Source of the DNA: Methylobacterium sp. J-076
Lineage (GTDB): Bacteria; Pseudomonadota; Alphaproteobacteria; Rhizobiales; Beijerinckiaceae
Reading direction: 5' to 3'
DNA length: 64,000 nucleotides
NCBI RefSeq assembly: GCF_022829405.1
Contig: NZ_JAKSXW010000132.1
Span: 1-64,000, forward strand
Shown: piece after piece, positions 55,178 through 64,000 of the stretch
How positions within the stretch are numbered: position 1 is the stretch's first letter
How the letters are laid out: every line of letters begins with the position of its first letter
The notes under the pieces: model-generated
Database searches by the model: none
What the model saw: the letters and a program-made list of their open reading frames with translations, nothing else
Told to the model about the DNA's origin: nothing
Program-made: the position numbers and the translations under genes

Positions 55178-58100
55178 GTGTCGATCAAAGTCGCCCTGCA
55201 CCACGTCACGCATTACCGCTACGACCGGCCGATCAGCCTCGGCCCGCAGGTCATCCGGCTGCGCCCGGCGCCCCATGCCCGCACGCAGGTGCCGGCCTAC
55301 GCCCTGAAGGTCACCCCGGCGAACCACTTCATCAACTGGCAGCAGGACCCGAGCGGCAACTGGCTCGCCCGGCTCGTCTTCCCGGAGAAGACCGACGAGT
55401 TGAAGGTCGAGGTCGACCTCACCGCCGACATGGCGGTGATCAACCCGTTCGACTTCTTCGTCGAGGACTACGCCCAGACCCGCGACTTCGCCTACGACCC
55501 GGAGCTGCGGGAGGAACTCGCCCCCTACCTCGTCCCCGTCGATGCCGACGGGCCGGAGATCGAGGCCCTGCTGGCCCGGCTGCCGAAGGAGACCAACACG
55601 GTCCTCTTCCTCGTGGCCCTGAACGAGATGATCGCGCGGGAGACCGCCTACGGCGTGCGCATGGAGCCGGGGGTGCAGAGCCCGGCCGAGACCCTGACCC
55701 TCAAGAGCGGCTCCTGCCGCGATACGGCGTGGCTGCTGGTGCAGGTGCTGCGCCGGATCGGCCTCGCCGCCCGGTTCGTCTCCGGCTACCTGATCCAGCT
55801 CGTGCCCGACACCACCGCCGTGGACGGCCCGACCGGCGCCTCCAAGGACTTCACCGACCTCCACGCCTGGGCCGAGGTCTACCTGCCCGGCGCGGGCTGG
55901 GTCGGCATGGACGCCACCTCGGGCCTCCTCACCGGCGAGGGCCACATCCCGCTGGCCGCCACGCCGCACTACCGCTCGGCCGCGCCGATCTCCGGGCTGG
56001 CCGAGCCGGCCGAGACCACCTTCGACTTCGCCATGGGCATCACCCGCCTCGCCGAGGCACCGCGGGTGACCAAGCCCTATTCCGCGGACGTCTGGGCGGC
56101 GATGGACCGGCTCGGCGAGAAGGTCGATGCCGACCTCGCCGACCAGGACGTGCGCCTGACCATGGGCGGCGAGCCGACCTTCGTCTCCGTGGACGACTTC
56201 GAGGCGGCGGAGTGGAACACCGCCGCCGTCGGCCCGACCAAGCGCGGCCTCGCCGACCAGCTCATCCGCCGCCTGCGCGACCGGTTCGGGCCGGGCGGCC
56301 TGCTGCATTACGGCCAGGGCAAGTGGTACCCCGGCGAGAGCCTGCCCCGCTGGGCCTTCGCCCTCTACTGGCGCAAGGACGGCGCGCCGGTCTGGGCCGA
56401 CCCCGCCCTGATCGCCCCCGAGGGCGGCACCGGCACGGCGACGATCACGCAGGCCAAGACCTTCACGGAGCGCCTCGCCGCCCGCCTGGGCCTCCAGGAC
56501 TTCGTGTTCCCCGCCTTCGAGGACGGGGACATCTGGGAGAAGAAGCGCGCCGAGCTGCCGGTCAATGTCACCACCGGGGTGGCGAAGTCGGGCTCGGTGG
56601 AGTTCGATGCCCGGATCAAACGGGTCTACGAGCGCGGCCTCGGGGAGGCGGCGGGCTTCGTGCTGCCGCTCGCCAGCCTGCCCACCGGCAAGGACGGCGA
56701 CGCCGACCGCGTCTGGATCTCGGAGCGGTGGGAGTTCGGGCGCGGGCACGCCTACCTCGTGCCGGGCGATTCCCCCGTGGGCTACCGCCTGCCGCTCGCC
56801 TCGCTGCCCTACGTGCCGCCGGAGCACTACCCCTATTACCAGCCCCAGGACCCCCTGGAGGACCGCGCCGCCCTGCCCGGCAGGGGCGAGAAGCCGGCGG
56901 TGGCCAACGGCGGCGGCATCGCCGGGGTCGCGGTGCGCACGGCGCTCGCCGTCGAGCCCCGGGACGGGGTGATCCGGGTGTTCATGCCGCCGACCCAGCG
57001 GGCCGACGAGTACCTCGAACTCGTCGCCCACCTGGAGGCGGTGGCGGCCGAGCTCGCGCAGCCGATCCACATCGAGGGCTACGAGCCGCCCTTCGACCCG
57101 CGCCTGTCGCTGATCAAGGTCACCCCCGATCCCGGCGTGATCGAGATCAACGTCCACCCCGCCGCCTCCTGGCGCGAGGCGGTGGACATCACCACCGGCC
57201 TCTACGACGAGGCCCGCCAGACCCGGCTCGGGGCCGAGAAGTTCATGACCGACGGGCGCCACACCGGCACCGGCGGCGGCAACCACGTGGTGCTCGGCGG
57301 CGTCACCCCGGACGATTCGCCGTTCCTGCGCCGGCCGGACCTGCTCAAGAGCATCGTGCTCTACTGGCAGCGCCACCCGGCCCTGTCCTACCTGTTCTCC
57401 GGCCTCTACATCGGCCCGACGAGCCAGGCGCCGCGCATCGACGAGGGCCGCCACGACGGCCTCTACGAGCTGGAGATCGCCCTGGCGCAGGTGCCGGCGC
57501 CGGATACGCCCAACATCCCCCGCTGGCTGGTGGACCGGCTGTTCCGCAACATCCTCATCGACGTCACCGGCAACACCCACCGGGCCGAGATCTGCATCGA
57601 CAAGCTCTACTCCCCGGACGGGCCCACCGGCCGCCTCGGCCTGTTGGAGTTCCGCGCCTTCGAGATGCCGCCGGATGCCCGGATGAGCCTCGCGCAGCAG
57701 TTGCTCCTGCGGGCCCTGGTGGCGTGGCTGTGGCGGGAGCCGCAGACGGGGGGCTGTGTCCGCTGGGGCACGAGCCTGCATGATCGCTACATGCTCCCGC
57801 ATTTCCTCTGGGCGGACTTCCTCGACGTGCTGGAAGACCTGCGCGCGGCGGGCTACGATTTCGATCCCACGGCGTTCGAGGCGCAGGCCCTGTTCCGGTT
57901 CCCGGTGTTCGGCACCGTCGAGCGGGGCGGGGTGCGCCTGGAGCTTCGCCAGGCCCTCGAGCCGTGGCACGTGATGGGCGAGGAAGGGACGAGCGGGGGC
58001 ACCGTGCGCTTCGTCGATAGTTCGGTCGAACGGCTGCAGGTCAAGGTCGAGGGCTTCGTCCCCGGCCGGCACGTCGTCGCCTGCAACGGCCGCCGCCTGC

Positions 58101-58447
58101 CGATGACCGGCACCGGCCGGGCGGGTGAGGCGGTGGCGGGCCTGCGCTTCAAGGCGTGGCAGCCGGCCTCGTCCCTGCACCCGGCGCTGCCCGCGAACTC
58201 GCCGCTGACCTTCGACATCCTGGACACGTGGAGCGGGCGCTCGCTGGGCGGCTGCCGCTACCACGTGGCCCATCCGGGCGGGCGCAACTACGAGACCCAC
58301 CCCGTCAACGCCTACGAGGCCGAGGGGCGGCGCCTCGCCCGGTTCCAGGCCCAGGGCCACACGCCGGGCCGCGTCGCCATGCCGGCCGAGGAGGGGAGCG
58401 CCGAGTTCCCCCTGACCCTCGACCTGCGGAGTCCCGCCCCCCGATGA
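55178..58447 (+). CDS. Transglutaminase-like protein fused to DUF2126
   Basis: A 1,089-residue cytoplasmic protein. Residues 1-85 form the bacterial transglutaminase N-terminal beta domain ([15 protein letters not shown]). The papain-like core has the catalytic triad Cys180 (SGSCRDTAW), His229 (DLHAWAEVY) and Asp245 (GMDATSG). From about 290 to the end is DUF2126, which includes [10 protein letters not shown] and [14 protein letters not shown] and resembles a glutamine-synthetase/GCS-type amidoligase. It may form or cut isopeptide bonds on an unknown substrate. The GTG start is set by homology to the family N-terminus. The TGA overlaps the next ATG. Confidence 0.92.
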   Translation: MSIKVALHHVTHYRYDRPISLGPQVIRLRPAPHARTQVPAYALKVTPANHFINWQQDPSGNWLARLVFPEKTDELKVEVDLTADMAVINPFDFFVEDYAQTRDFAYDPELREELAPYLVPVDADGPEIEALLARLPKETNTVLFLVALNEMIARETAYGVRMEPGVQSPAETLTLKSGSCRDTAWLLVQVLRRIGLAARFVSGYLIQLVPDTTAVDGPTGASKDFTDLHAWAEVYLPGAGWVGMDATSGLLTGEGHIPLAATPHYRSAAPISGLAEPAETTFDFAMGITRLAEAPRVTKPYSADVWAAMDRLGEKVDADLADQDVRLTMGGEPTFVSVDDFEAAEWNTAAVGPTKRGLADQLIRRLRDRFGPGGLLHYGQGKWYPGESLPRWAFALYWRKDGAPVWADPALIAPEGGTGTATITQAKTFTERLAARLGLQDFVFPAFEDGDIWEKKRAELPVNVTTGVAKSGSVEFDARIKRVYERGLGEAAGFVLPLASLPTGKDGDADRVWISERWEFGRGHAYLVPGDSPVGYRLPLASLPYVPPEHYPYYQPQDPLEDRAALPGRGEKPAVANGGGIAGVAVRTALAVEPRDGVIRVFMPPTQRADEYLELVAHLEAVAAELAQPIHIEGYEPPFDPRLSLIKVTPDPGVIEINVHPAASWREAVDITTGLYDEARQTRLGAEKFMTDGRHTGTGGGNHVVLGGVTPDDSPFLRRPDLLKSIVLYWQRHPALSYLFSGLYIGPTSQAPRIDEGRHDGLYELEIALAQVPAPDTPNIPRWLVDRLFRNILIDVTGNTHRAEICIDKLYSPDGPTGRLGLLEFRAFEMPPDARMSLAQQLLLRALVAWLWREPQTGGCVRWGTSLHDRYMLPHFLWADFLDVLEDLRAAGYDFDPTAFEAQALFRFPVFGTVERGGVRLELRQALEPWHVMGEEGTSGGTVRFVDSSVERLQVKVEGFVPGRHVVACNGRRLPMTGTGRAGEAVAGLRFKAWQPASSLHPALPANSPLTFDILDTWSGRSLGGCRYHVAHPGGRNYETHPVNAYEAEGRRLARFQAQGHTPGRVAMPAEEGSAEFPLTLDLRSPAPR

Positions 58448-60972
58448 GCGCCGCGCTCGCGGTCGGCATCGAGCCGGGCGAAAGCCCGGCCCAGCGGGTC
58501 GCGCGCTGGACCGCGGGCTACCGCCCGGCCCCCGGCCAGCCCGACGAGTTCGTCGGCGCGGACGGGCGGCCGCGTGCGGTGTGGCAGCGGCTCCTCGACA
58601 GGCTCGGCGGCCTGAACGAATCGGAGATCATGGCCCGCTTCGTCTCGGCGGAGCGGCACATCCGGGACGCGGGCATCTCGTTCCGCATCGCGGGCGACCA
58701 GCGGGAGCATCCCTGGCCCCTGGGCTCGATGCCCCTGGTCATCGAGGCGCCGGAATGGCGCGACCTCTGCGCCGGGCTGGTCCAGCGGGCCGAGCTGATG
58801 GAGGCGATCCTCGCCGACGTCTACGGGCCGGGCGACCTCGTCGCCACCGGGCACCTGCCGGCGGCGGTGGTGGCCGGCAGCCCGGAATTCCTGCACCCGC
58901 TCCACGGGGTGGCGCCCCCCGGCGGCCATCACCTGCGGCTCTACGCGGCCGACCTCGGCCGGGGCCCGGACGGCCGCTGGCAGGTGCTGGCCGACCGGAC
59001 CCAGGCGCCCTCGGGCCTCGGCTGGGCCCTGGAGAACCGGATGGTCCTGGCGCGGACCTTCCCGGACTTCTTCCAGGACCTCCATGTCGAGCGGCTGCCG
59101 GCCTTCTTCCAGGCCTTCCGGGAGGGGCTGGCGCTGGGCGCCGAGCGGGCCGACCCGCGGATCTGCCTGCTGACCTCCGGCCCCTACAGCTCGACCTATG
59201 TCGAGCAGGCGGCCCTCGCCCGCTACCTCGGCCTGATGCTGGTCGAGGGCGACGACCTCGTGATGCGCGACGGCCGGCTGCACGTGCGCACCGTCTCGGG
59301 CCTCAAGCGGGCCGACGCCCTGTGGCGGCGGATCGACGCCGACTACCTCGATCCCCTGGAGCTCGACCCCGCCTCGCGGCTCGGGGTGCCGGGCATCCTG
59401 GACGCCCTGCGCAACGGCACCCTGGTGATGGCCAACATGCCGGGCTCGGGGCTCGTGGAGTCGGCGGCCCTCGCCCCCTATCTCGACTGCCTGTGCCGCC
59501 GCCTCCTGGGCGAGCCCTTGCGCCTGTCCCATCCCCGGACGTGGTGGTGCGGCGACCTCGAAGGGCTCGCCCATGTCCAGGCCAACCTCGACCGCCTGAT
59601 CCTGCGCCCCGCCGCGACGCCCCAGCGCGGGGCGGGGCGGGACGCCCTGCTCGCCCCCTCGGCCCTGGCGGCCGGGCGCGCCGCCGTGGTCGATGCCCTG
59701 CGCGACCGGCCGTTCGACACCGTGGCGCAGGAGCCCGCGCCCCTCTCGACCATGCCGGGCTGGGAGCGGGGGCCCGACGGGCTCTACCTCGTGCCGCGCC
59801 CCTTCGTGATGCGGGTCTTCGCGGCGCGCACCGCCGCGGGCTGGCAGGTGATGCCCGGCGGCTTCTGCCGCATGGCGGAGCGGGACAACGTCGATCCCCT
59901 GGAGCTGCGGCTCGGCATCCGCGCGGCCGACGTGTGGATCCTGTCCGACGAGCCCGTGGCGGCGCCGCTCCTCGGCTCCCACGCCGCGCCGCGGGTGCGG
60001 CGGCTCGGCGGCCACCTCCCGGCCCGGGCGGCGGACGGGCTGTTCTGGTACGGGCGCTACGCCGAGCGCGCCGAGGCGGTGACGCGCCTGACGCTGGCCC
60101 ACCTGCGCAGCTTCGGCGACGCGGTGGGGGCCGACATCTCCGGCTCCCCCGACGCGCCGGCCGCCCTGGCGATCCGCGCCCTCCTCGACGAGTGGGCCTG
60201 CGTCGGCGCCGCCGACCTGCCCACCGCCGCCCTGGCGCAGGAGGCCCTGTGCGGGCGCGACCAGGCGGGGTCGGCGCGGGCCCACGTCACGGCCGCCCGC
60301 CGCAACGCCTCGGCCCTGCGCGCCCGCCTCTCCGGCGAGATCTGGCGGGTGCTGGCCGACCTGTCGGACCTCCTGTCCCTCGACACCGAGCGGGCCTTCA
60401 CCGAGTCGCAGCTCGCCACCCGGGCCGAGCGGACGCTCAGCCACCTCGCGTCGCTCTCGGGCCTCGCCCACGAGAACACCAGCCGGGCGGAGGGCTGGCA
60501 CTTCGCCGAGCTCGGCCGGCGGATCGAGCGGGCGATCAACACCTGCACCTTCGCCCTGGCCTTCGCCAACGACGAGGCGACGCCGGGCTGCCTCGGGACG
60601 ATGCTGGCGCTCACCGATTCGCAGATCAGCTACGGCCGCCGCTACATGCAGGGGTCCTCCCTCGACCCCGTGCGGGACATGGTGCTCCTCGACCCCTACA
60701 ACCCGCGCTCCATCGCCTTCCAGATGGACGCCATCGTCCGCCACCTCGCGGAATTGCCCGCGCTCTCTGCCGACGGCATCCCCGAGCCCCATTGCCGGCT
60801 GGCGGGGCGGATCCTGGCCGAGCTGCGGGCGGGGGAGGCGGCCGATTTCGACGCGGTGCGGCTGACCGCGCTCAATACGGACCTCGAACGCCTCGCCGAC
60901 GGCATCGCCACCCGCTATTTCCCGACCGGGCCGCACGCGCTGCGGTCGGAGAAGCTGACGGGCCTCGCCTGA
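58444..60972 (+). CDS. Circularly permuted ATP-grasp protein fused to alpha-E domain
   Basis: The 842-residue protein combines a DUF404/407-type circularly permuted ATP-grasp domain (about 15-480: [46 protein letters not shown]) with a C-terminal alpha-E/DUF403 domain (about 520-835: [38 protein letters not shown]). In many bacteria these are two genes. ATP-grasp enzymes join carboxylates to amines, so a peptide-like ligation is predicted. It overlaps the previous gene by ATGA, implying coupled translation, and is followed by a second transglutaminase after 31 bases. Confidence 0.92.
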   Translation: MSAALAVGIEPGESPAQRVARWTAGYRPAPGQPDEFVGADGRPRAVWQRLLDRLGGLNESEIMARFVSAERHIRDAGISFRIAGDQREHPWPLGSMPLVIEAPEWRDLCAGLVQRAELMEAILADVYGPGDLVATGHLPAAVVAGSPEFLHPLHGVAPPGGHHLRLYAADLGRGPDGRWQVLADRTQAPSGLGWALENRMVLARTFPDFFQDLHVERLPAFFQAFREGLALGAERADPRICLLTSGPYSSTYVEQAALARYLGLMLVEGDDLVMRDGRLHVRTVSGLKRADALWRRIDADYLDPLELDPASRLGVPGILDALRNGTLVMANMPGSGLVESAALAPYLDCLCRRLLGEPLRLSHPRTWWCGDLEGLAHVQANLDRLILRPAATPQRGAGRDALLAPSALAAGRAAVVDALRDRPFDTVAQEPAPLSTMPGWERGPDGLYLVPRPFVMRVFAARTAAGWQVMPGGFCRMAERDNVDPLELRLGIRAADVWILSDEPVAAPLLGSHAAPRVRRLGGHLPARAADGLFWYGRYAERAEAVTRLTLAHLRSFGDAVGADISGSPDAPAALAIRALLDEWACVGAADLPTAALAQEALCGRDQAGSARAHVTAARRNASALRARLSGEIWRVLADLSDLLSLDTERAFTESQLATRAERTLSHLASLSGLAHENTSRAEGWHFAELGRRIERAINTCTFALAFANDEATPGCLGTMLALTDSQISYGRRYMQGSSLDPVRDMVLLDPYNPRSIAFQMDAIVRHLAELPALSADGIPEPHCRLAGRILAELRAGEAADFDAVRLTALNTDLERLADGIATRYFPTGPHALRSEKLTGLA

Positions 60973-61003
60973 TGGTCACCCTCGCGCACCCCGCGGACAG
61001 GGC

Positions 61004-61903
61004 ATGATCTACACCCTGCGCCATCGCACCACCTACCGCTACGGGCGGGCGGTGAGCTTCGCCCGCTGCTCGCTCCGCCTGAAGCCGGCGGACGGGGAGG
61101 GGCAGAGCGTGCTGGCGAGCGCCGTCACCATCGACCCGAGCCCGGCCCGGGCCGTCACCCGGCGCGACTATTTCGGGATCGAGGCCCTGGCGATCACCCT
61201 CGAGGCGCCGCACACGAGCTTCAGCGTCGAGGCCCTCTCGACGGTGCGGGTCGAGCGCCTGCCGCCCCCGGCGCCGGAGGGCGGCCGCCCCTGGGAGACG
61301 GTGCGCGACCGGGCCGTCGGCTCCCGCGACCTGTCGGGGCGGGCACCGGTCCACTTCCTGTTCCCGAGCGCCCGGGTGCCCCTCCTGCGGGAGGTGACCG
61401 ACTACGCCCGCCCGAGCTTCGTCCCCGGCCGCAGCGCCTACGGGGCGGCCCACGACCTGATGATGCGCATCCGCGGGGATTTCCGCTTCGACGCCAAGGC
61501 GACCAACGTCCACACCCCCCTGGCCGAGGCCTTCGCCGGCCGGGCCGGGGTCTGCCAGGACTTCGCGCACGTGATGATCGCGGCCCTGCGCGGCATCGGC
61601 CTGCCGGCGGCCTACGTCAGCGGCTACCTGCGCACGGTGCCGCCCCCCGGCCGGCCGCGCCTGCGCGGGGCCGATGCGAGTCATGCCTGGGTGGCGGTGT
61701 GGTGCGGCGACGGCTGGCACGGCCTCGATCCGACCAATGCCTGCGCCGTGCAGGACGACCACATCGTCGTGGCGAGGGGCCGCGACTACGGCGACGTCGC
61801 CCCCATCGACGGCATCGTCAGCGGGTCCGGCCGCCAGCGCCTCAAGGTCGAGGTGGACGTGATCCCCGAGACCGAGACGCAGGACCTGGCGTTGGTGGGG
61901 TGA
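61004..61903 (+). CDS. Transglutaminase-like cysteine protein
   Basis: A 299-residue stand-alone transglutaminase fold: N-terminal beta domain YTLRHRTTYRYGRAV, then the catalytic Cys184 (AGVCQDFAHVM), His227 (ASHAWVAVW) and Asp242 (GLDPTNAC). No signal peptide, so it is cytoplasmic. It completes the transglutaminase-DUF2126 / ATP-grasp-alpha-E / transglutaminase operon. In the family the reaction may be peptidase, amidase or acyl transfer; none is established here. Confidence 0.93.
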   Translation: MIYTLRHRTTYRYGRAVSFARCSLRLKPADGEGQSVLASAVTIDPSPARAVTRRDYFGIEALAITLEAPHTSFSVEALSTVRVERLPPPAPEGGRPWETVRDRAVGSRDLSGRAPVHFLFPSARVPLLREVTDYARPSFVPGRSAYGAAHDLMMRIRGDFRFDAKATNVHTPLAEAFAGRAGVCQDFAHVMIAALRGIGLPAAYVSGYLRTVPPPGRPRLRGADASHAWVAVWCGDGWHGLDPTNACAVQDDHIVVARGRDYGDVAPIDGIVSGSGRQRLKVEVDVIPETETQDLALVG

Positions 61904-61972
61904 CAGGGCCCCGAAACCCTGTCGCCGCCCCACCCCCGCGTGACATGCAATGCCACGGTGGAAGCCGAACCG

Positions 61973-62164
61973 ATGCCCCCATCCGTCGGCATGAGCGTGC
62001 GCGAGCGGCGGGATGCGGTGCGGGCTGCCGGACTGCGTCCGGTCCAGATCTGGGTCCCCGACATGCGTCGCCCCGGCTTTGCCGGGGAACGCCTTCGTCA
62101 GTCACGCGTGGTCGCTCCCACCGATGCCGCCCTGGCCGATCTCGGGGATCCTCAGGACCCGTGA
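61973..62164 (+). CDS. MazE-type antitoxin (DUF3018), orphaned
   Basis: The 63-residue protein has the DUF3018 signature RRDAVRAAGLRPVQIWVPDM followed by RRPGFAGERLRQSRVVA. These proteins are antitoxins for MazF-like RNases. It ends in TDAALADLGDPQDP, somewhat shorter than I expect for the family, so a small internal deletion is possible. The start at 61973 is preferred; 61991 and a GTG at 61940 are alternatives. Its TGA overlaps the GTG of a mazF remnant that has lost its middle, so the antitoxin has no intact local toxin. Confidence 0.75.
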   Translation: MPPSVGMSVRERRDAVRAAGLRPVQIWVPDMRRPGFAGERLRQSRVVAPTDAALADLGDPQDP

Positions 62165-62267
62165 GACGGGGCGACCTCGTCTGGGATCGGGCACCCTCAT
62201 CGGCCGCCTCGATGATGAGACCATGGTGGCCGTGACCCGCCCCCAGGTGCCGTTCCTCGGCCTGGGC
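62161..62267 (+). pseudogene. mazF remnant with internal deletion
   Basis: The GTG overlapping the antitoxin stop begins VRRGDLVW, the usual MazF/PemK N-terminus. About 25 bases later a different frame reads TLIGRLDDETMVAVTRPQVP then FLGLG, a good match to the MazF C-terminus (GxxxGRLDDxTMxAVxRALxxFLG). The central part, about 80 residues in intact proteins, is missing and the frames do not agree. It ends just before the convergent cytochrome gene. The toxin is inactive. Confidence 0.75.
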
Positions 62268-62273
62268 TGCCCC

Positions 62274-62813
62274 TCACTTCATGCACTCGTCCTCCGCCTT
62301 GGTGAAGGCGGCGGGCTTGGGCTCGTGCTCGGCGGGCCGGTTGCGGCCGACCGCGCCCTCGGCCCGGGCGCGGAGGTAGGTGTAGATGCCGGGCATGTAG
62401 CACATGACGTTCCGGTTATCGCCGAAGGCCGGCATGACCAGCTCCTGCGAGGCGTTCACGTCCTTCTTGCCGCCGACGATGATGCCGGCGAAGTGGGCGT
62501 AGTCCATGCCCTTCAGGGCATCGACCAGCGAGGGCGCGTAGGTGGAGCCCATCCCGTCCGGCCCGTGGCAGACGATGCAGTTGGCGTTGTACCGGAGGTA
62601 GCCGGACATCGTGTACCAATCGACCTTCTTGCCCCCGTCGGTGACGTGGTAGGTCGGGTTGCCGTCCTTGTCGGTGTATTGCCCGTCCTCGACCTTGGCC
62701 GGCTGGGTCAAGCCGAGGCTCTTCAGGTCGCCGCCGGCATCGGGCGGCGGCGCCGCCAGCGCGCTGGCTGAGCTCGCCAGCAGGCACAGCAGCCCGATGT
62801 GAAGACCACGCAT
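62274..62813 (-). CDS. c-type cytochrome, methanol-metabolism-related four-Cys family
   Basis: A 179-residue periplasmic monoheme cytochrome. The signal peptide is MRGLHIGLLCLLASSASALA, the heme site is C79-IV-C82-H83 and the probable axial Met is in VMPAFGD. Two extra cysteines, Cys138 (RNVMCYMPG) and Cys177 (DECMK), match the four-cysteine family found in methylotrophs near methanol oxidation genes. It probably passes electrons from a PQQ alcohol dehydrogenase. ATG 62813 follows GGGAGGAA. No dehydrogenase gene lies in the window. Confidence 0.88.
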   Translation of the reverse strand: MRGLHIGLLCLLASSASALAAPPPDAGGDLKSLGLTQPAKVEDGQYTDKDGNPTYHVTDGGKKVDWYTMSGYLRYNANCIVCHGPDGMGSTYAPSLVDALKGMDYAHFAGIIVGGKKDVNASQELVMPAFGDNRNVMCYMPGIYTYLRARAEGAVGRNRPAEHEPKPAAFTKAEDECMK

Positions 62814-62934
62814 TCCGTTCCTCCCGCCGCGACGCCGGCCCCCGGGCTCGGCGGGGGGACAACAGGCGGATGCGGCGGGAATTCCGCGGCCGGACGATCA
62901 AGTTGTCGTGCGCGCCGGGCGGCGGGCGGCGGCC

Positions 62935-64000
62935 TCAGGCCGTCGCGCCGGTGAAGGCCGCGTGCCCGGCGATCAACGCCCCCGACAACGCCTTGGCGAT
63001 CAGCGCCCGGGTCTCCTCCACGCCGTAGAGCGCCACGAAGGAGCCGAAGCGCGGGCCCCGCGCCTCGCCGAACAGCACGTTGTACAGGCTCGTGAACCAC
63101 GCCTGCGACACGCCGGGCCGCCCGTCCGGGCTCTTGGCCTTGCCCGAAAGGTCGGGGAAGTGCCGCCGCCCGACCTCGTAGACCGCCGCCTGCAGCGCCT
63201 CCGGATCGGTGGAGCCGAGATGCTCGGCAAGCACCGCGTGGAGGTCCTCCAAAGCCGCCCGCTCCTCGGCCGTCGGCTCCCGGTAGATCTTGGCCGGGCG
63301 CACGAAATCGGAAAAATACTTGAGGGCGTGGCCCACCAGCCGGTCGAGGCCCGGATGGGTCTGCGGCCCGACCTCCGGCGCGTAGCGGCGGATGAAGCCC
63401 CACAGCACCGCCGGGTCCTCGGTGTTGGCCACCGCCGCGAGGTTGAGGAGCATGGCGAAGGTCAGGCTCGCGCCCTCCACCCTCTCCGGCTCCGGCGGGG
63501 TGCCGGCATGGAGATGCCAGACCGGGTTGCCGAGGCGGTTCTTGGCGTCCTGGCCGGCATAGCGGTCGAGGAAGCCGATATACTCGTCCACGTTGCGGGG
63601 GATCACGTCGAAGAACAGGCGCTTGGCCTCGCGCGGCTTGGTGTACATGAACAGCGCCAGCGAATCCGGCGTCCCGTACTTCAGCCACTCGTCGATGGTG
63701 AGGCCGTTGCCCTTCGACTTCGAGATTTTTTGGCCTTTCTCATCCAGGAACAATTCGTAGTTGAAGCCCTCGGGCGGCTCCCCGCCCAAAGCCTTGGCGA
63801 TCTTGCCCGAGAGCTTGACCGAGTCGATCAGGTCTTTGCCGGCCATCTCGTAATCGACGCCGAGCGCCACCCAGCGCATCGCCCAGTCGGGCTTCCACTG
63901 CAGCTTGGCGTGGCCGCCCGTCACCGGGGTCTCGTAGCCCTCGCCGGTGGCCGGATCGCGCCAGACGATGGTGCCCCTGTCGGCGTGGACCTCGTCGATC
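62935..64000 (-). CDS. lysK: Lysyl-tRNA synthetase, class I (5' part outside window)
   Basis: C-terminal part of a class I (archaeal-type) lysyl-tRNA synthetase, read leftward and open through the right edge, so the N-terminus and HIGH motif are missing. Visible are [33 protein letters not shown], the KMSKS-type loop [11 protein letters not shown] and the helical anticodon-binding region. This class is typical of alphaproteobacteria, in place of LysS. An internal GTG at 63924 is not the start, because conserved residues ([15 protein letters not shown]) continue upstream of it. Confidence 0.95.
   Translation of the reverse strand, partial: IDEVHADRGTIVWRDPATGEGYETPVTGGHAKLQWKPDWAMRWVALGVDYEMAGKDLIDSVKLSGKIAKALGGEPPEGFNYELFLDEKGQKISKSKGNGLTIDEWLKYGTPDSLALFMYTKPREAKRLFFDVIPRNVDEYIGFLDRYAGQDAKNRLGNPVWHLHAGTPPEPERVEGASLTFAMLLNLAAVANTEDPAVLWGFIRRYAPEVGPQTHPGLDRLVGHALKYFSDFVRPAKIYREPTAEERAALEDLHAVLAEHLGSTDPEALQAAVYEVGRRHFPDLSGKAKSPDGRPGVSQAWFTSLYNVLFGEARGPRFGSFVALYGVEETRALIAKALSGALIAGHAAFTGATA

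Noticed and set aside
55109..58360. 1,083-residue open frame antisense to the transglutaminase-DUF2126 gene
   Set aside because: Its composition (His, Gly, Arg, Val) is that of a mirror frame in very GC-rich DNA; the opposite strand encodes a recognisable protein with a full catalytic triad.
58312..60936. 874-residue open frame antisense to the ATP-grasp/alpha-E gene
   Set aside because: Same reason: shadow of a real gene, no family-like motifs.

Overview
This is a very GC-rich (about 70%) chromosomal window from an alphaproteobacterium, most likely Methylobacterium or a close relative. The support is a single-chain methylmalonyl-CoA mutase of about 721 residues, a four-cysteine c-type cytochrome of the methanol-metabolism-related family, a class I lysyl-tRNA synthetase, an alphaproteobacterial GTTC-N7-GTTC SOS box ahead of dinB, a long-form S9, and dispersed palindromic repeats typical of Rhizobiales. 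Genus is inference; the gene content is read from the sequence. There is no CRISPR array, rRNA, transposase or integrase. There is one tRNA (Val-GAC).

Layout. 1-644: tandem array of a 114-bp palindromic unit that runs off the left edge. 0.7-4.8 kb: phosphoglucomutase and methylmalonyl-CoA mutase. 4.8-10 kb: cyoABCD quinol oxidase operon with a coupled SURF1 gene, read leftward. 10-11.5 kb: MFS carrier. 11.9-19.2 kb: cell-surface polysaccharide genes (two double-domain GT2 glycosyltransferases, a COG5610-like HAD protein, one unknown). 19.5 kb: tRNA-Val. 20.4-23.1 kb: esterase and ring-cleaving dioxygenase divergent from a LysR regulator, with a perfect palindrome between them. 23.1-27.6 kb: soluble two-PAS chemoreceptor, PAS-PAS-XRE regulator, cupin, CoA-binding protein. 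27.6-28.7 kb: rplM-rpsI with promoter, leader hairpin and terminator. 28.9-34.6 kb: housekeeping genes (argC, qor, pncA, dinB) and small proteins. 34.6-37.6 kb: a pab (p-aminobenzoate) operon. 37.8-41.6 kb: rimO, a FicA/Fic-type toxin-antitoxin cassette bracketed by 23-bp direct repeats, and an AEC transporter. 41.6-44.9 kb: small membrane proteins, mazG and an NfrB/BcsA-like glycosyltransferase. 45-48.6 kb: solute-binding protein, LysR and a ThDP decarboxylase-like enzyme. 49-51.7 kb: a frameshifted galactose-oxidase-like gene with two carbohydrate-binding modules. 51.8-53.8 kb: mntH/mntR around an MntR-type operator. 53.8-61.9 kb: a transglutaminase / ATP-grasp / alpha-E / zinc-peptidase locus. 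62 kb: a mazEF remnant. 62.3-64 kb: the cytochrome and the 5'-truncated lysK.

The best candidates for an incompletely described system are the transglutaminase-DUF2126 / circularly permuted ATP-grasp-alpha-E / transglutaminase operon with its divergent zinc peptidase (53.8-61.9 kb), and the Fic cassette, which appears to have inserted at the 3' end of rimO and copied that end. Three features look like recent decay or rearrangement: the one-base frameshift in the oxidase, the internally deleted mazF, and the rimO-end duplication.
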